Origin: an uncultured Campylobacter sp.
GTDB lineage: Bacteria; Campylobacterota; Campylobacteria; Campylobacterales; Campylobacteraceae
Assembly: GCA_937965895.1 (NCBI GenBank)
Contig: CALCKS010000136.1
Coordinates: forward strand, 1 to 11,267
DNA length: 11,267 nucleotides
Direction: 5' to 3'
Part shown: in pieces, positions 1 through 5,978 of the stretch
How the letters are laid out: each line of letters starts with the position of its first letter
Position numbering within the stretch: the stretch's first letter is position 1
The notes under the pieces: model-generated
Told to the model about the DNA's origin: nothing
The model's input: the letters and a program-made list of their open reading frames with translations, nothing else
Database searches by the model: none
Made by a program: the position numbers and the translations under genes

Positions 1-21
1 TATAGTCTGTAAAATTTCCAT
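1..21 (-). CDS. hyfC: Start of hydrogenase-4 membrane subunit C (partial, runs off left edge)
   Basis: Only the first seven codons are present, reading MEILQTI on the minus strand from an ATG at 21..19. The ATG lies 10 nt after the hyfB stop codon. It is preceded by a G-rich stretch (GGGGG, 32..28) and GTGAG, almost the same leader that precedes hyfB (GGGGG then TGCGAG). Position directly after hyfB on the same strand matches the hyfA-hyfB-hyfC order of hydrogenase-4 operons. There HyfC is a NuoH-like integral membrane protein linking the hydrogenase arm to the membrane arm. The identity rests on gene order only, because seven residues cannot identify a family. Confidence 0.5.
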
Positions 22-31
22 CTCACGCCCC

Positions 32-1999
32 CTATATCAAAAAGTAGCTAACCGCTAGTATCGCGCAAAGATATACGAGGATATATAGCGCGTAAACGTT
101 GGTGTAGCCGCTTTGCATTATGCCTATTTTTTCAGCGACCTTTTCGGTAAATTTAATCACCGGCTCGTAAAATAGCCCCCACCAGATATCTTTTGGATGG
201 TTGTGATACTCGACCGGGTTAAAATAGCCTTTAGTCACGACTTTTCTCTCGCCTTTAAACAGCCAGTTCATTATGCGCCTTAGATCGCCCGTAAAAGGAC
301 CGCCCGTCATTTGCATGCGAGAGCTGTACTTAAATCCGCAAGCCCAAGGATCGGTCTCGCGAGGTTTCTCGCGGTTTGCTTTCATCACGGCTAAGATTGC
401 AAAAGGCAAAACCATAGTAGAACACAAGATGATGGCTATAAGCGGAGTGGAAACCACGCTGCCTAAATTTGAGGTCAAATTTATACCGTGGCTAGCTACG
501 TAACCGCCTGCGCCGCCTATGGAATTTACGGCTGTTTGGATGTAGCCGACGACTACGTTAGCTCCTATGCCAAAGCCTATACAGCCGATCATTAGCACGA
601 TCATGCCAAGCACCATAAATATCGGGCTTTCTTTTGCATTTTCCCAAATTTTCTGATCTCTTGGAGTTCCCGCAAAGATTACTGCGTAAAGCTTAAGGTG
701 CATGCCGACTAACACGCCCGTAAGCGCTAAAGCGACGACTGAAAGCGTAAAGGCGTATCTAGTAAAAATGCCCTGCTCTAGCGCGCCTTGAAGCATGCCT
801 TGATATGTAAACCACTCTGATACGAAGCCGTTAACCGGAGGAAGCGCTGCGATACCCATGATACCGATAAACATACCCACAGACGTCCAAGGCATCTTTT
901 TAGCTAGGCCGCCTAGCACGTCCATATCGCGAGTGTGCGTAGCGTGCAGAACAGAACCCGCGCAAAGAAACAAAAGTCCTTTAAATATCGCGTGGTTAAC
1001 CACGTGGTAGCATCCCGCTAAAAATCCGATCGCGGCAAGAGTGTTATTTCCCGCAGCTAGACCGTATAAACCTGTGCCAAGACCAAGCAAGATGATACCG
1101 ATATTTTCAACCGAGTGATAGGCAAGAAGCGCTTTGTAGTCGTGCTGGCAAAGAGCGTAAAGAACACCAAAAAGCGAACTAGCGGCACCCAAAATCAAAA
1201 CCGTCAAACCAAAGTAAATGCTTAAAGGCAAGAAAAGCGTAAATTTAACTAGTGTAAATAGCGCAACCTTTATCATAACGCCGCTCATTAGAGCAGAAAC
1301 GTTTGAAGGAGCCGCAGGGTGAGCCATCGGTAGCCATACGTGAAAAGGCCACATACCAGCTTTACTACCAAATCCTACTAAGAATAGTATAAACACCACG
1401 ACGCTAACCGCAGCAGGCATATTTAGGTGGGCAAATTTACTAAACTCGGCACTGCCGGCGTAGTGAGCCATTATTAGCAGTCCGCAAGTGATACAAAATG
1501 CACCAACCTGAGCGATACCTAGATATACCATCACCGCTTTTAGAGTGCCTTTGCCGTCGTTTACGAGGATGAGGAAAGACGAGATAAGCGTCATAAGCTC
1601 CCACAAAACGACGAAGCAAAATACGTTATTTGCGCTGATGACTAGAAGCATCGAAAGGATGAAAAGGTTAAACAAACAGGCAAAAACGCCTACGCTTGCT
1701 TTTTTGATGTATTCCTCCGCGTAGCTCATGCCGTAGACGCTGCTAGCAAAGCCGATAAAGACGACTACGAAGCTAAAGAAATTTCCAAGCGGAGTTAGCT
1801 CAAATTTAGGCGCATAGAGAAAATCTCCGCCTAAAGCGAAGCCTTGGGTTACGCCCATATTAGCCACGAAGTAGCAAAGCGCGTAAAAACAGCTGATCGC
1901 GCTTAGTCCAAAGCCGATTTTTACGGCTGATTTTTGAGCGCCGTAGAGCAGGATGCTAACGGCGGCGCTAACTAAGAAAAGCAGATACACGCCTACCAT
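32..1999 (-). CDS. hyfB: Hydrogenase-4 subunit B, NuoL/MrpA-like proton-translocating membrane protein
   Basis: A 655-residue polytopic membrane protein close in length to E. coli HyfB. It belongs to the proton antiporter/complex I NuoL-M-N family and is expected to form the proton-channel arm of a membrane-bound [NiFe] hydrogenase. Family features seen include a glutamate in a membrane helix (VLWELM, E134), the GSKAG lysine (K213) followed by WPFHVWLP, a further membrane lysine (K244), and HDYKALLAYHSVENIG around 286-301. There is a GFVSEW motif further on. The C-terminal part (CGFKYSS, GGPFTGDLRR, then a last hydrophobic helix) is the HyfB/HycC-type extension beyond the core antiporter fold. 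The ATG at 1999 overlaps the end of hyfA by 7 bp, with a GGGGG ribosome-binding stretch inside hyfA, so the two genes are probably translationally coupled. The full reading frame is intact. The family is secure; the complex it serves is inferred from the hyfA neighbour. Confidence 0.92.
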   Translation of the reverse strand: MVGVYLLFLVSAAVSILLYGAQKSAVKIGFGLSAISCFYALCYFVANMGVTQGFALGGDFLYAPKFELTPLGNFFSFVVVFIGFASSVYGMSYAEEYIKKASVGVFACLFNLFILSMLLVISANNVFCFVVLWELMTLISSFLILVNDGKGTLKAVMVYLGIAQVGAFCITCGLLIMAHYAGSAEFSKFAHLNMPAAVSVVVFILFLVGFGSKAGMWPFHVWLPMAHPAAPSNVSALMSGVMIKVALFTLVKFTLFLPLSIYFGLTVLILGAASSLFGVLYALCQHDYKALLAYHSVENIGIILLGLGTGLYGLAAGNNTLAAIGFLAGCYHVVNHAIFKGLLFLCAGSVLHATHTRDMDVLGGLAKKMPWTSVGMFIGIMGIAALPPVNGFVSEWFTYQGMLQGALEQGIFTRYAFTLSVVALALTGVLVGMHLKLYAVIFAGTPRDQKIWENAKESPIFMVLGMIVLMIGCIGFGIGANVVVGYIQTAVNSIGGAGGYVASHGINLTSNLGSVVSTPLIAIILCSTMVLPFAILAVMKANREKPRETDPWACGFKYSSRMQMTGGPFTGDLRRIMNWLFKGERKVVTKGYFNPVEYHNHPKDIWWGLFYEPVIKFTEKVAEKIGIMQSGYTNVYALYILVYLCAILAVSYFLI

Positions 2000-2739
2000 C
2001 TCGCACCCCCTTTTGCGCCGCTATTTTCGTCTTTCATAGCGCGCGAATTTGACGCCGCTTGCTCTCTTGCCTGCTCGCTAGGAGTTTTGTCAAGCTCCTT
2101 GATGACGATGACGTCGCCCTCACCGTCGACGTCCTGAGCGCCGATATCGGCTAAAACGTGAGGCTCTTTTAAATTTCCGCTTCCGCGTAAAATTTTATCG
2201 ACGAAAGCCTGAGCTGCCTCCTGCTCGATCTTGTTGCCGAGCTTGTGATGGCTGTGCAAAGGATCGACCATGATGATAGCGCTGGTCGGGCAAACCTCGA
2301 CGCACGCAGGGCCGTTTTCGCGCCCGAAGCACATATCGCACTTTATCGCGGTGTTTTTCGCGCCGGCCTGGCTTTCGATTTCGAGGTAGTATTTGGGCTC
2401 TACCGCGTAGTTAACCGACGGCATGAGCTCGGCGCTCGAGCTTATCGCGCCGTAAGGGCAAGCGATAGTGCAGAGTTTGCAGCCTATACAAATCTCTTCG
2501 TGAAGCTCGATGTAGTTATCGTCAAACCTTAGCGCCCCGGTAGGGCACACGTTCGCGCAAGGACCGTCATCGCACTGGCGACACTGCGTCGGCATGACGC
2601 CCTTTGCCTGGCGCAATACAGTTAGCCTAGCCTTTGAGAGCTTGCCGCGCTCATAGGCGCTACGGAAACATGCCGCCATGCAAGTAGCGCAACCGATACA
2701 ACGTTTGTAATCGGCGATCACAAATTTATGTCGTTTCAT
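1993..2739 (-). CDS. hyfA: Hydrogenase-4 electron-transfer ferredoxin, four [4Fe-4S] clusters (HyfA/HycB-like)
   Basis: A 248-residue iron-sulfur protein that should carry electrons between the hydrogenase and its redox partner (formate dehydrogenase or another donor) at the cytoplasmic face of the membrane. Sixteen cysteines form four cluster motifs: C14/C17/C20/C24, C53/C56/C61/C65, C84/C87/C90/C94 and C134/C137/C146/C150. Typical CP signatures (VCPTGAL, ACPYGAI, VCPTSAI) occur, as in HyfA, HycB and CooF proteins. It opens the operon and overlaps hyfB. The start ATG at 2739 follows AAGGGAG with a short spacer. The protein is about 40 residues longer than E. coli HyfA. The excess is a hydrophilic C-terminal tail after the last cluster, including HSHHK near 162-166 and a charged, Gln/Ala-rich end. 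The electron donor cannot be read from this window, since the hydrogenase large subunit and any formate dehydrogenase lie outside it. Confidence 0.9.
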   Translation of the reverse strand: MKRHKFVIADYKRCIGCATCMAACFRSAYERGKLSKARLTVLRQAKGVMPTQCRQCDDGPCANVCPTGALRFDDNYIELHEEICIGCKLCTIACPYGAISSSAELMPSVNYAVEPKYYLEIESQAGAKNTAIKCDMCFGRENGPACVEVCPTSAIIMVDPLHSHHKLGNKIEQEAAQAFVDKILRGSGNLKEPHVLADIGAQDVDGEGDVIVIKELDKTPSEQAREQAASNSRAMKDENSGAKGGARW

Positions 2740-2794
2740 AAATTCTCCCTTCTACTTGTTTTTTGATTCTTGATTACTCTTAAATCTTGAAGCA

Positions 2795-2802
2795 ATTTTA
2801 TT
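2795..2802 (-). promoter_or_regulatory. Possible -10 box for the hyf operon
   Basis: On the minus strand this reads AATAAAAT, a Campylobacter-like -10 element. It would give a leader of roughly 45-50 nt before the hyfA ATG. No -35 box is evident, which is usual for sigma-70 promoters in this group. I also looked for a sigma-54 (TGGCAC-N5-TTGCA) site and did not find one. This is a weak call because the whole region is AT-rich. Confidence 0.3.
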
Positions 2803-2988
2803 ACTTTTAAAAATTTATTTCCGTCATTTGCCTGACGAATTTTGTATTTTTTAGATTAATTTTTATGAATTATTTATTTTTAAGTTTATTTTTAAATTTA
2901 CTGTAAAATAGGTACTCTTTTAAACTTATGCGAATATAAAAATATTACGTATAGGCTATCTGATGCACTAAAAAGAGTATTTTAGTCC

Positions 2989-2994
2989 TATAAT
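2989..2994 (+). promoter_or_regulatory. -10 box (TATAAT) for the 3093 gene
   Basis: A perfect TATAAT lies about 98 nt upstream of the ATG at 3093, giving a leader of roughly 90 nt. No clear -35 hexamer is present. Half of a 9-bp inverted repeat (AAAAGAGTA, 2971-2979) ends about 10 nt upstream of the box, where a regulator could act. Confidence 0.5.
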
Positions 2995-3092
2995 ACCTCA
3001 GAAAGCTTAAGCCAAAATTTAATCGCAGTCTTTAAAATTTGACGGAATACTTTTTGCTAGGACTCGCCGTTAGTAATATAAAAAGGATAAAA

Positions 3093-3512
3093 ATGCAGAT
3101 CAAAAACGGTGCCTCAAACGAGATTTTAAAGACCTTAGCAAACCGAATCGGCCAAGGTCAAAAGGGCGATAAATTTTTAGTCGGCTCTACGCTTGCGGCG
3201 GCAAATTTGACCGGTTTTGCCGATATGCTGGATAAATTTAACGAAAAAGCAAGTTCAAGCAGTGCGGCGGGTAAATTTGACGCGGATAAATTTCACGGCG
3301 GAGAGGCGAGTTCGTTTTTACGAAATTTAGCCCGCGACGAAAACGAAGCGCAAATCTACGCCAAACTAGAACGCGAAGCCAAAGAAGCCGCGAAAATGTT
3401 TAAGAAATTTGATTTTATGCAGATGATGACGAAGCTAGAAATGGGCAATCTAAAAGACGGCGAGCGAGCGGAAATTTTTGCCAAGATGAACAAAATCGCA
3501 AAGGAAATTTGA
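3093..3512 (+). CDS. Hypothetical protein, 139 residues, soluble and helical
   Basis: I do not recognise this protein. The ATG at 3093 has AAGGA at a good spacing and is preferred to the in-frame TTG at 3039, which has no ribosome-binding site. The product has no cysteine, no signal peptide and no membrane helix. Residues 1-50 look like a helical segment with small and hydrophobic residues. A low-complexity Ser/Ala linker (about 52-60) is followed by a Lys/Asp/His stretch. Residues 75-139 are strongly charged, rich in E, K, A and M, and likely to form long helices. Codon use, including frequent AAATTT words giving KF, resembles the neighbours, so it looks like a native gene. It has its own promoter and does not appear to be in an operon with hyf, which runs the other way. 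Function is unknown. Confidence 0.72.
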   Translation: MQIKNGASNEILKTLANRIGQGQKGDKFLVGSTLAAANLTGFADMLDKFNEKASSSSAAGKFDADKFHGGEASSFLRNLARDENEAQIYAKLEREAKEAAKMFKKFDFMQMMTKLEMGNLKDGERAEIFAKMNKIAKEI

Positions 3513-3583
3513 GTTTATTTTTATTTCGCGTACGGAGTTAAGTTTGTACATTTGACGCGCTCTCGTAATTGAACTCAAAATTT

Positions 3584-3592
3584 TGCTAAAAT
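3584..3592 (+). promoter_or_regulatory. Extended -10 box (TGCTAAAAT) for the 3683 gene
   Basis: TGCTAAAAT sits after a T-rich run, the arrangement typical of Campylobacter sigma-70 promoters, with transcription expected to begin near 3598-3600. It overlaps an imperfect inverted repeat, GCTAAAATT (3585-3593) and AAATTTAGC with a short loop. It is the only good promoter-like element between the two unknown genes. Confidence 0.4.
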
Positions 3593-3682
3593 TCGGGTAA
3601 ATTTAGCGGGTAACGGGAGTAAAATTTGAATACGGCAAACAAATAAACCTCAAATTTAAACGACAATCTTCAAAACTCAAAT

Positions 3683-4411
3683 TTGACAAATTCCGGCTCA
3701 AAGAAATTTGCAAGAGACTACGATAAAGAGCCGATAATAGTAAAAAACTATGAAAAATCATATCAGATTTTGTTAAAAATGGCGCAATTGATGATCGGAC
3801 TATGCGGCGCAGTAGTTTTAAATAGTTATGACGATTATACCGACATCATAGACGCTTTAATAAGTTGTCTACCTGTATTTTTATTGATACTAATTTTTGC
3901 GCTAGGCGAATTTTATAGATATAAAAAAGAGCAACCCGTTTTAAAGATAAAAAACGGCAGTATAGATTTTTACGAAAAAGGCAAAAGAGTATTCGTATCA
4001 AAACGCGACGACTTAAGGAATTTTATTTATAAGCCGTTTTTTATCGGCAGTGAAAGACCTAGAGACTGGATTATTTGGATTGCAGTGGCGCCTGTATTTT
4101 TTTACGTCATTACGCTATCTTTGGATATAGCATATATGGTTTTTTGCATCATAGTATTCTATTTGGTTGGGAATTTACTCACCAAGTTTTTTATGTGTTT
4201 TATCTTGGGCGGAAGGAATGCTAAATTTTCATCTTTCCCTGTTATCTGCATAGACGAGCCGCATGATACCGAAGGCAGCTTTTGGGGTGTACCGCACAAT
4301 AGCTATTACATGATCACGATATTTGATAAAGAGGCGTATAAGGAAGTAAAAGGATATTTTTTATCCAAACACGGCGTAAATATCGATGAGATAGATAAGG
4401 TTTATTTTTAA
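3683..4411 (+). CDS. Hypothetical four-helix inner-membrane protein
   Basis: A 242-residue protein I cannot assign. Hydrophobic segments at about 32-48, 56-77, 128-147 and 150-172 predict two pairs of membrane helices. Between the pairs lies a soluble loop (about 78-127) with an alternating pattern (VLKIKNGSIDFYEKGKR) that could be a small beta-rich, PH-like fold. A soluble C-terminal part (about 180-242) ends in a charged segment (KEAYKEVKGYFLSKHG). The frame has no ATG until residue 33 (3779). The TTG at 3683 is the only start candidate before the first helix, but it lacks a clear ribosome-binding site, and the frame is closed by TAA at 3644-3646. Composition is more AT-rich than the hyf, mnmG and pet genes, so it may be a recent arrival or a weakly expressed gene. 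The membrane topology is well supported; any function would be a guess. Confidence 0.7.
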   Translation: MTNSGSKKFARDYDKEPIIVKNYEKSYQILLKMAQLMIGLCGAVVLNSYDDYTDIIDALISCLPVFLLILIFALGEFYRYKKEQPVLKIKNGSIDFYEKGKRVFVSKRDDLRNFIYKPFFIGSERPRDWIIWIAVAPVFFYVITLSLDIAYMVFCIIVFYLVGNLLTKFFMCFILGGRNAKFSSFPVICIDEPHDTEGSFWGVPHNSYYMITIFDKEAYKEVKGYFLSKHGVNIDEIDKVYF

Positions 4412-4923
4412 ACACGCTGCCGCGTGAAAGTTAAATTTTACTTTGCGCGCGACATTCCTTAGGCCAAAGTCGCAAGCAGTGCAGCTAAATTTAAGCAAAA
4501 CAATGCACTCCAAAAGTCGCTCAAATTTAGCTGCAAAAATTTATCGCCGTAAAGATCGCCGTTATGCGGGCTAAATTTATGCCCGAGCGCAAAAAAATCA
4601 GAGTCGCATAAAGTAAAATTTGAACCCAAACTACAAGCCTCGCAAGCAAATTTGAACCCAGCAAATTAACCTCTTGTCGCTACTAAATTTAATCAAAAAT
4701 GCCGCATTTTCTCGTAAATTTGCCGGCCCTACTTAAGCTTTGAATTTAAATCAAAAACTCGCCGTGTTATTAATGCCAAAACCGCAAGCAAAGCGGATAA
4801 ATTTGCGCAAAATAAAGCTCCTTTTCCGCATCTACTCAAATTTATCGCCGCACAAGGCCGACTCCGCCCAAAATCCTCAAAAAAACAAACCTAAAAAGCT
4901 CGCGCCGCAAAAACAGCCGAATT
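4412..4923. other. Intergenic stretch with no convincing gene, rich in AAATTT-based inverted repeats
   Basis: I find no supported gene here on either strand. The stretch holds several dyads: CACGC-TGCC-GCGTG (4413-4426) directly after the upstream stop codon; a 16-nt inverted repeat at 4481-4534; CGGGC-N9-GCCCG (4567-4585); and AAAATGC-C-GCATTTT (4696-4710). It also holds a twice-repeated AAATTTGAACCCA (near 4618 and 4648). None is followed by a good T-run, so I do not call terminators. It lies between the convergent 3683 gene and the Sel1 pseudogene and may include more decayed coding remnants. Confidence 0.5.
4481..4534. repeat. Inverted repeat with 16-nt arms and 22-nt loop
   Basis: Left arm GCAGCTAAATTTAAGC (4481-4496) and right arm GCTCAAATTTAGCTGC (4519-4534) are complementary at 15 of 16 positions. 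Bases 4480 and 4535 add a T-A pair. The repeat AAAGTCGC also occurs just before the left arm (4466-4473) and within the loop and start of the right arm (4513-4520). No T-run follows on either strand. Confidence 0.6.
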
Positions 4924-5753
4924 TCACTTCAAATTTTGCTTCTCGTACGCCTTTTTCTAGGCCTTGTTATTGTATTCGATATTTTGCGCGTCAAAGTCGT
5001 CTTTGCCGATTTTGCAGGTCTTGGCGTAGTATTTCGCCGCAGCGGCTAGCTCGCCCGCCTACTCGTAGTGCTCTGCTAGATTTACGCAACCGCCGAAGGC
5101 CCCGCTATCACAGGCTTTTTGTAAGAAATTTAGTCCCTTTTGCACATCCTCGGCGATGCCCGCGCGCTCGAGGTGCATCACGCCCAAATTTGAGCAGGCG
5201 AACTTCTCTCCGCCAGTGCATATCCTCGCTCTTTATGTCCTTGCCAAACACGAAAAACGATCTAAATCTATAAGGATAGCTACCGTCGCAGTCCACGATC
5301 TTGCCCGTATCGATGACGGTGTGCAGCTCGTCGGGAGATAGCAAGATCTCGTCGCGTCCCCAGTCCGTTTCAAATATAAAAATGCCTACGCCCATGCTTT
5401 TTTCGGCCCTGTCGTCTCCGCTGCCTAGATAATAAACATTTAAATCCGCGGGCGAAAATTTAACCTCATCGTTGCCGCCCCCTAGGATAAACGCCCCGTT
5501 TTGTTAGGTCGCAACCTCGGCAAAAATCAAAATCCACGTCTTGCAATCTATAAATAGCCTGCATAATCCTAGGCTCGCCCAAAAACTGCACGATTTTTTG
5601 CGGGAAATAGCCCTTTTTCTGCCCGTCTTTGATAAACTCCAGCAAGGCTTGCGGCGAATTTATAGGCTCAAATTTAGCTTCTTTAGCCATAGCCAAATCA
5701 AAAGCGCCGATAAACGCTGAAACCAAAACAATACAAAAAATAAGCTTTTTCAT
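4924..5753 (-). pseudogene. Broken gene for a secreted protein with a C-terminal Sel1-like repeat
   Basis: Joining three minus-strand frames gives one coherent protein. Part 1, from an ATG at 5753, has a signal peptide (MKKLIFCIVLVSAFIGAF) and about 80 residues up to CDLTK. The frame is lost near 5494-5502, where one extra base after ACAAAA restores GAFILGGGNDEV. Part 2 (to about 5220) has no family I recognise and includes FETDWGRDEI and an internal ATG at 5395. A second +1 shift near 5221 leads to part 3: CTGGEKFACSNLGVMHLE, GLNFLQKACDSGAFGGC, NLAEHYE, with the cysteine, Gly-Val and KACDSG pattern of Sel1/Hcp repeats. Part 3 is interrupted by TAG codons at 5061..5059 and 4959..4957 before TGA at 4926..4924. 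Two frameshifts plus two stops indicate decay rather than one sequencing error. Family knowledge: Sel1-like proteins are often secreted and cysteine-rich in Helicobacter and Campylobacter. The role of the intact ancestor is unknown. Confidence 0.72.
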
Positions 5754-5781
5754 GATTTTTCCGATGGATTAAATGTGGAGA

Positions 5782-5789
5782 ATTTTATA
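5782..5789 (-). promoter_or_regulatory. Possible relic -10 box (TATAAAAT) for the Sel1 pseudogene
   Basis: On the minus strand TATAAAAT lies about 30 nt upstream of the ATG at 5753, a normal distance for a short Campylobacter leader. The ribosome-binding stretch before that ATG (GGAAAAATC) is weak. The locus may therefore still be transcribed although the frame is broken. Confidence 0.35.
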
Positions 5790-5938
5790 ATTTGGAGGAT
5801 TAAATTTAAATTGAAAAGAGCGGTAAAAAGTAAAATTTGAGCAACCGCAGCTCGCTGAGGCTACGGCAAAGAGAGTCAAATTTAAGATAATTTTCCTCGC
5901 CGTCTTTCCTTAAATTTTTGTATATTTTATCTGTTTTT

Positions 5939-5947
5939 TGATAAAAT
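5939..5947 (+). promoter_or_regulatory. Extended -10 box (TGATAAAAT) for mnmG
   Basis: TGATAAAAT follows a T-run and a TATATTTTAT tract, the usual Campylobacter promoter style without a -35 hexamer. Transcription should start near 5954, leaving a leader of only about 25 nt that is nearly all ribosome-binding site. Confidence 0.5.
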
Positions 5948-5978
5948 CGCGAATTTTAAGGACAAGGAAAATTTGAAT

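Larger units (their letters stand above)
2740..3092. other. AT-rich divergent intergenic region between hyfA and the 3093 gene
   Basis: This stretch has no supported gene and is much richer in A+T than the flanking genes. It should hold the promoter of the leftward hyf operon and of the rightward gene at 3093. Visible small symmetries are CGTCA-N6-TGACG (2822-2837) and a 9-bp inverted pair, TACTCTTTT (2913-2921) with AAAAGAGTA (2971-2979). The second copy of that pair sits just upstream of a TATAAT box. These could be regulator sites, but in such AT-rich DNA the short arms may be chance. Confidence 0.6.

Noticed and set aside
2245..2532. Plus-strand frame inside hyfA
   Set aside because: It is antisense to the cysteine-motif-bearing hyfA, whose four clusters prove the minus frame.
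2761..2790. TTGATTCTTGAT near the hyfA start as an FNR/CRP box
   Set aside because: It is a direct rather than inverted repeat and lies downstream of the likely promoter.
3039..3092. TTG start extending the 139-residue protein by 18 residues
   Set aside because: There is no ribosome-binding site at the TTG, while the ATG at 3093 has AAGGA at good spacing.
4413..4426. CACGC-TGCC-GCGTG hairpin after the 3683 gene as a terminator
   Set aside because: The stem is only 5 bp and is followed by AAAGTTAAATTTTA, not a T-run; too weak to call.
4957..5061. In-frame TAG codons in the Sel1 remnant as recoded amber codons
   Set aside because: The same gene also carries two frameshifts, no other gene in the window suggests amber recoding, and decay explains all four lesions.
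4740..5273. Plus-strand open frame of 177 codons across the spacer and the Sel1 pseudogene
   Set aside because: It is Arg/Pro/Ser-rich, starts at a TTG with no ribosome-binding site, and lies antisense to the clear Sel1 coding remnant; it looks like a chance frame.
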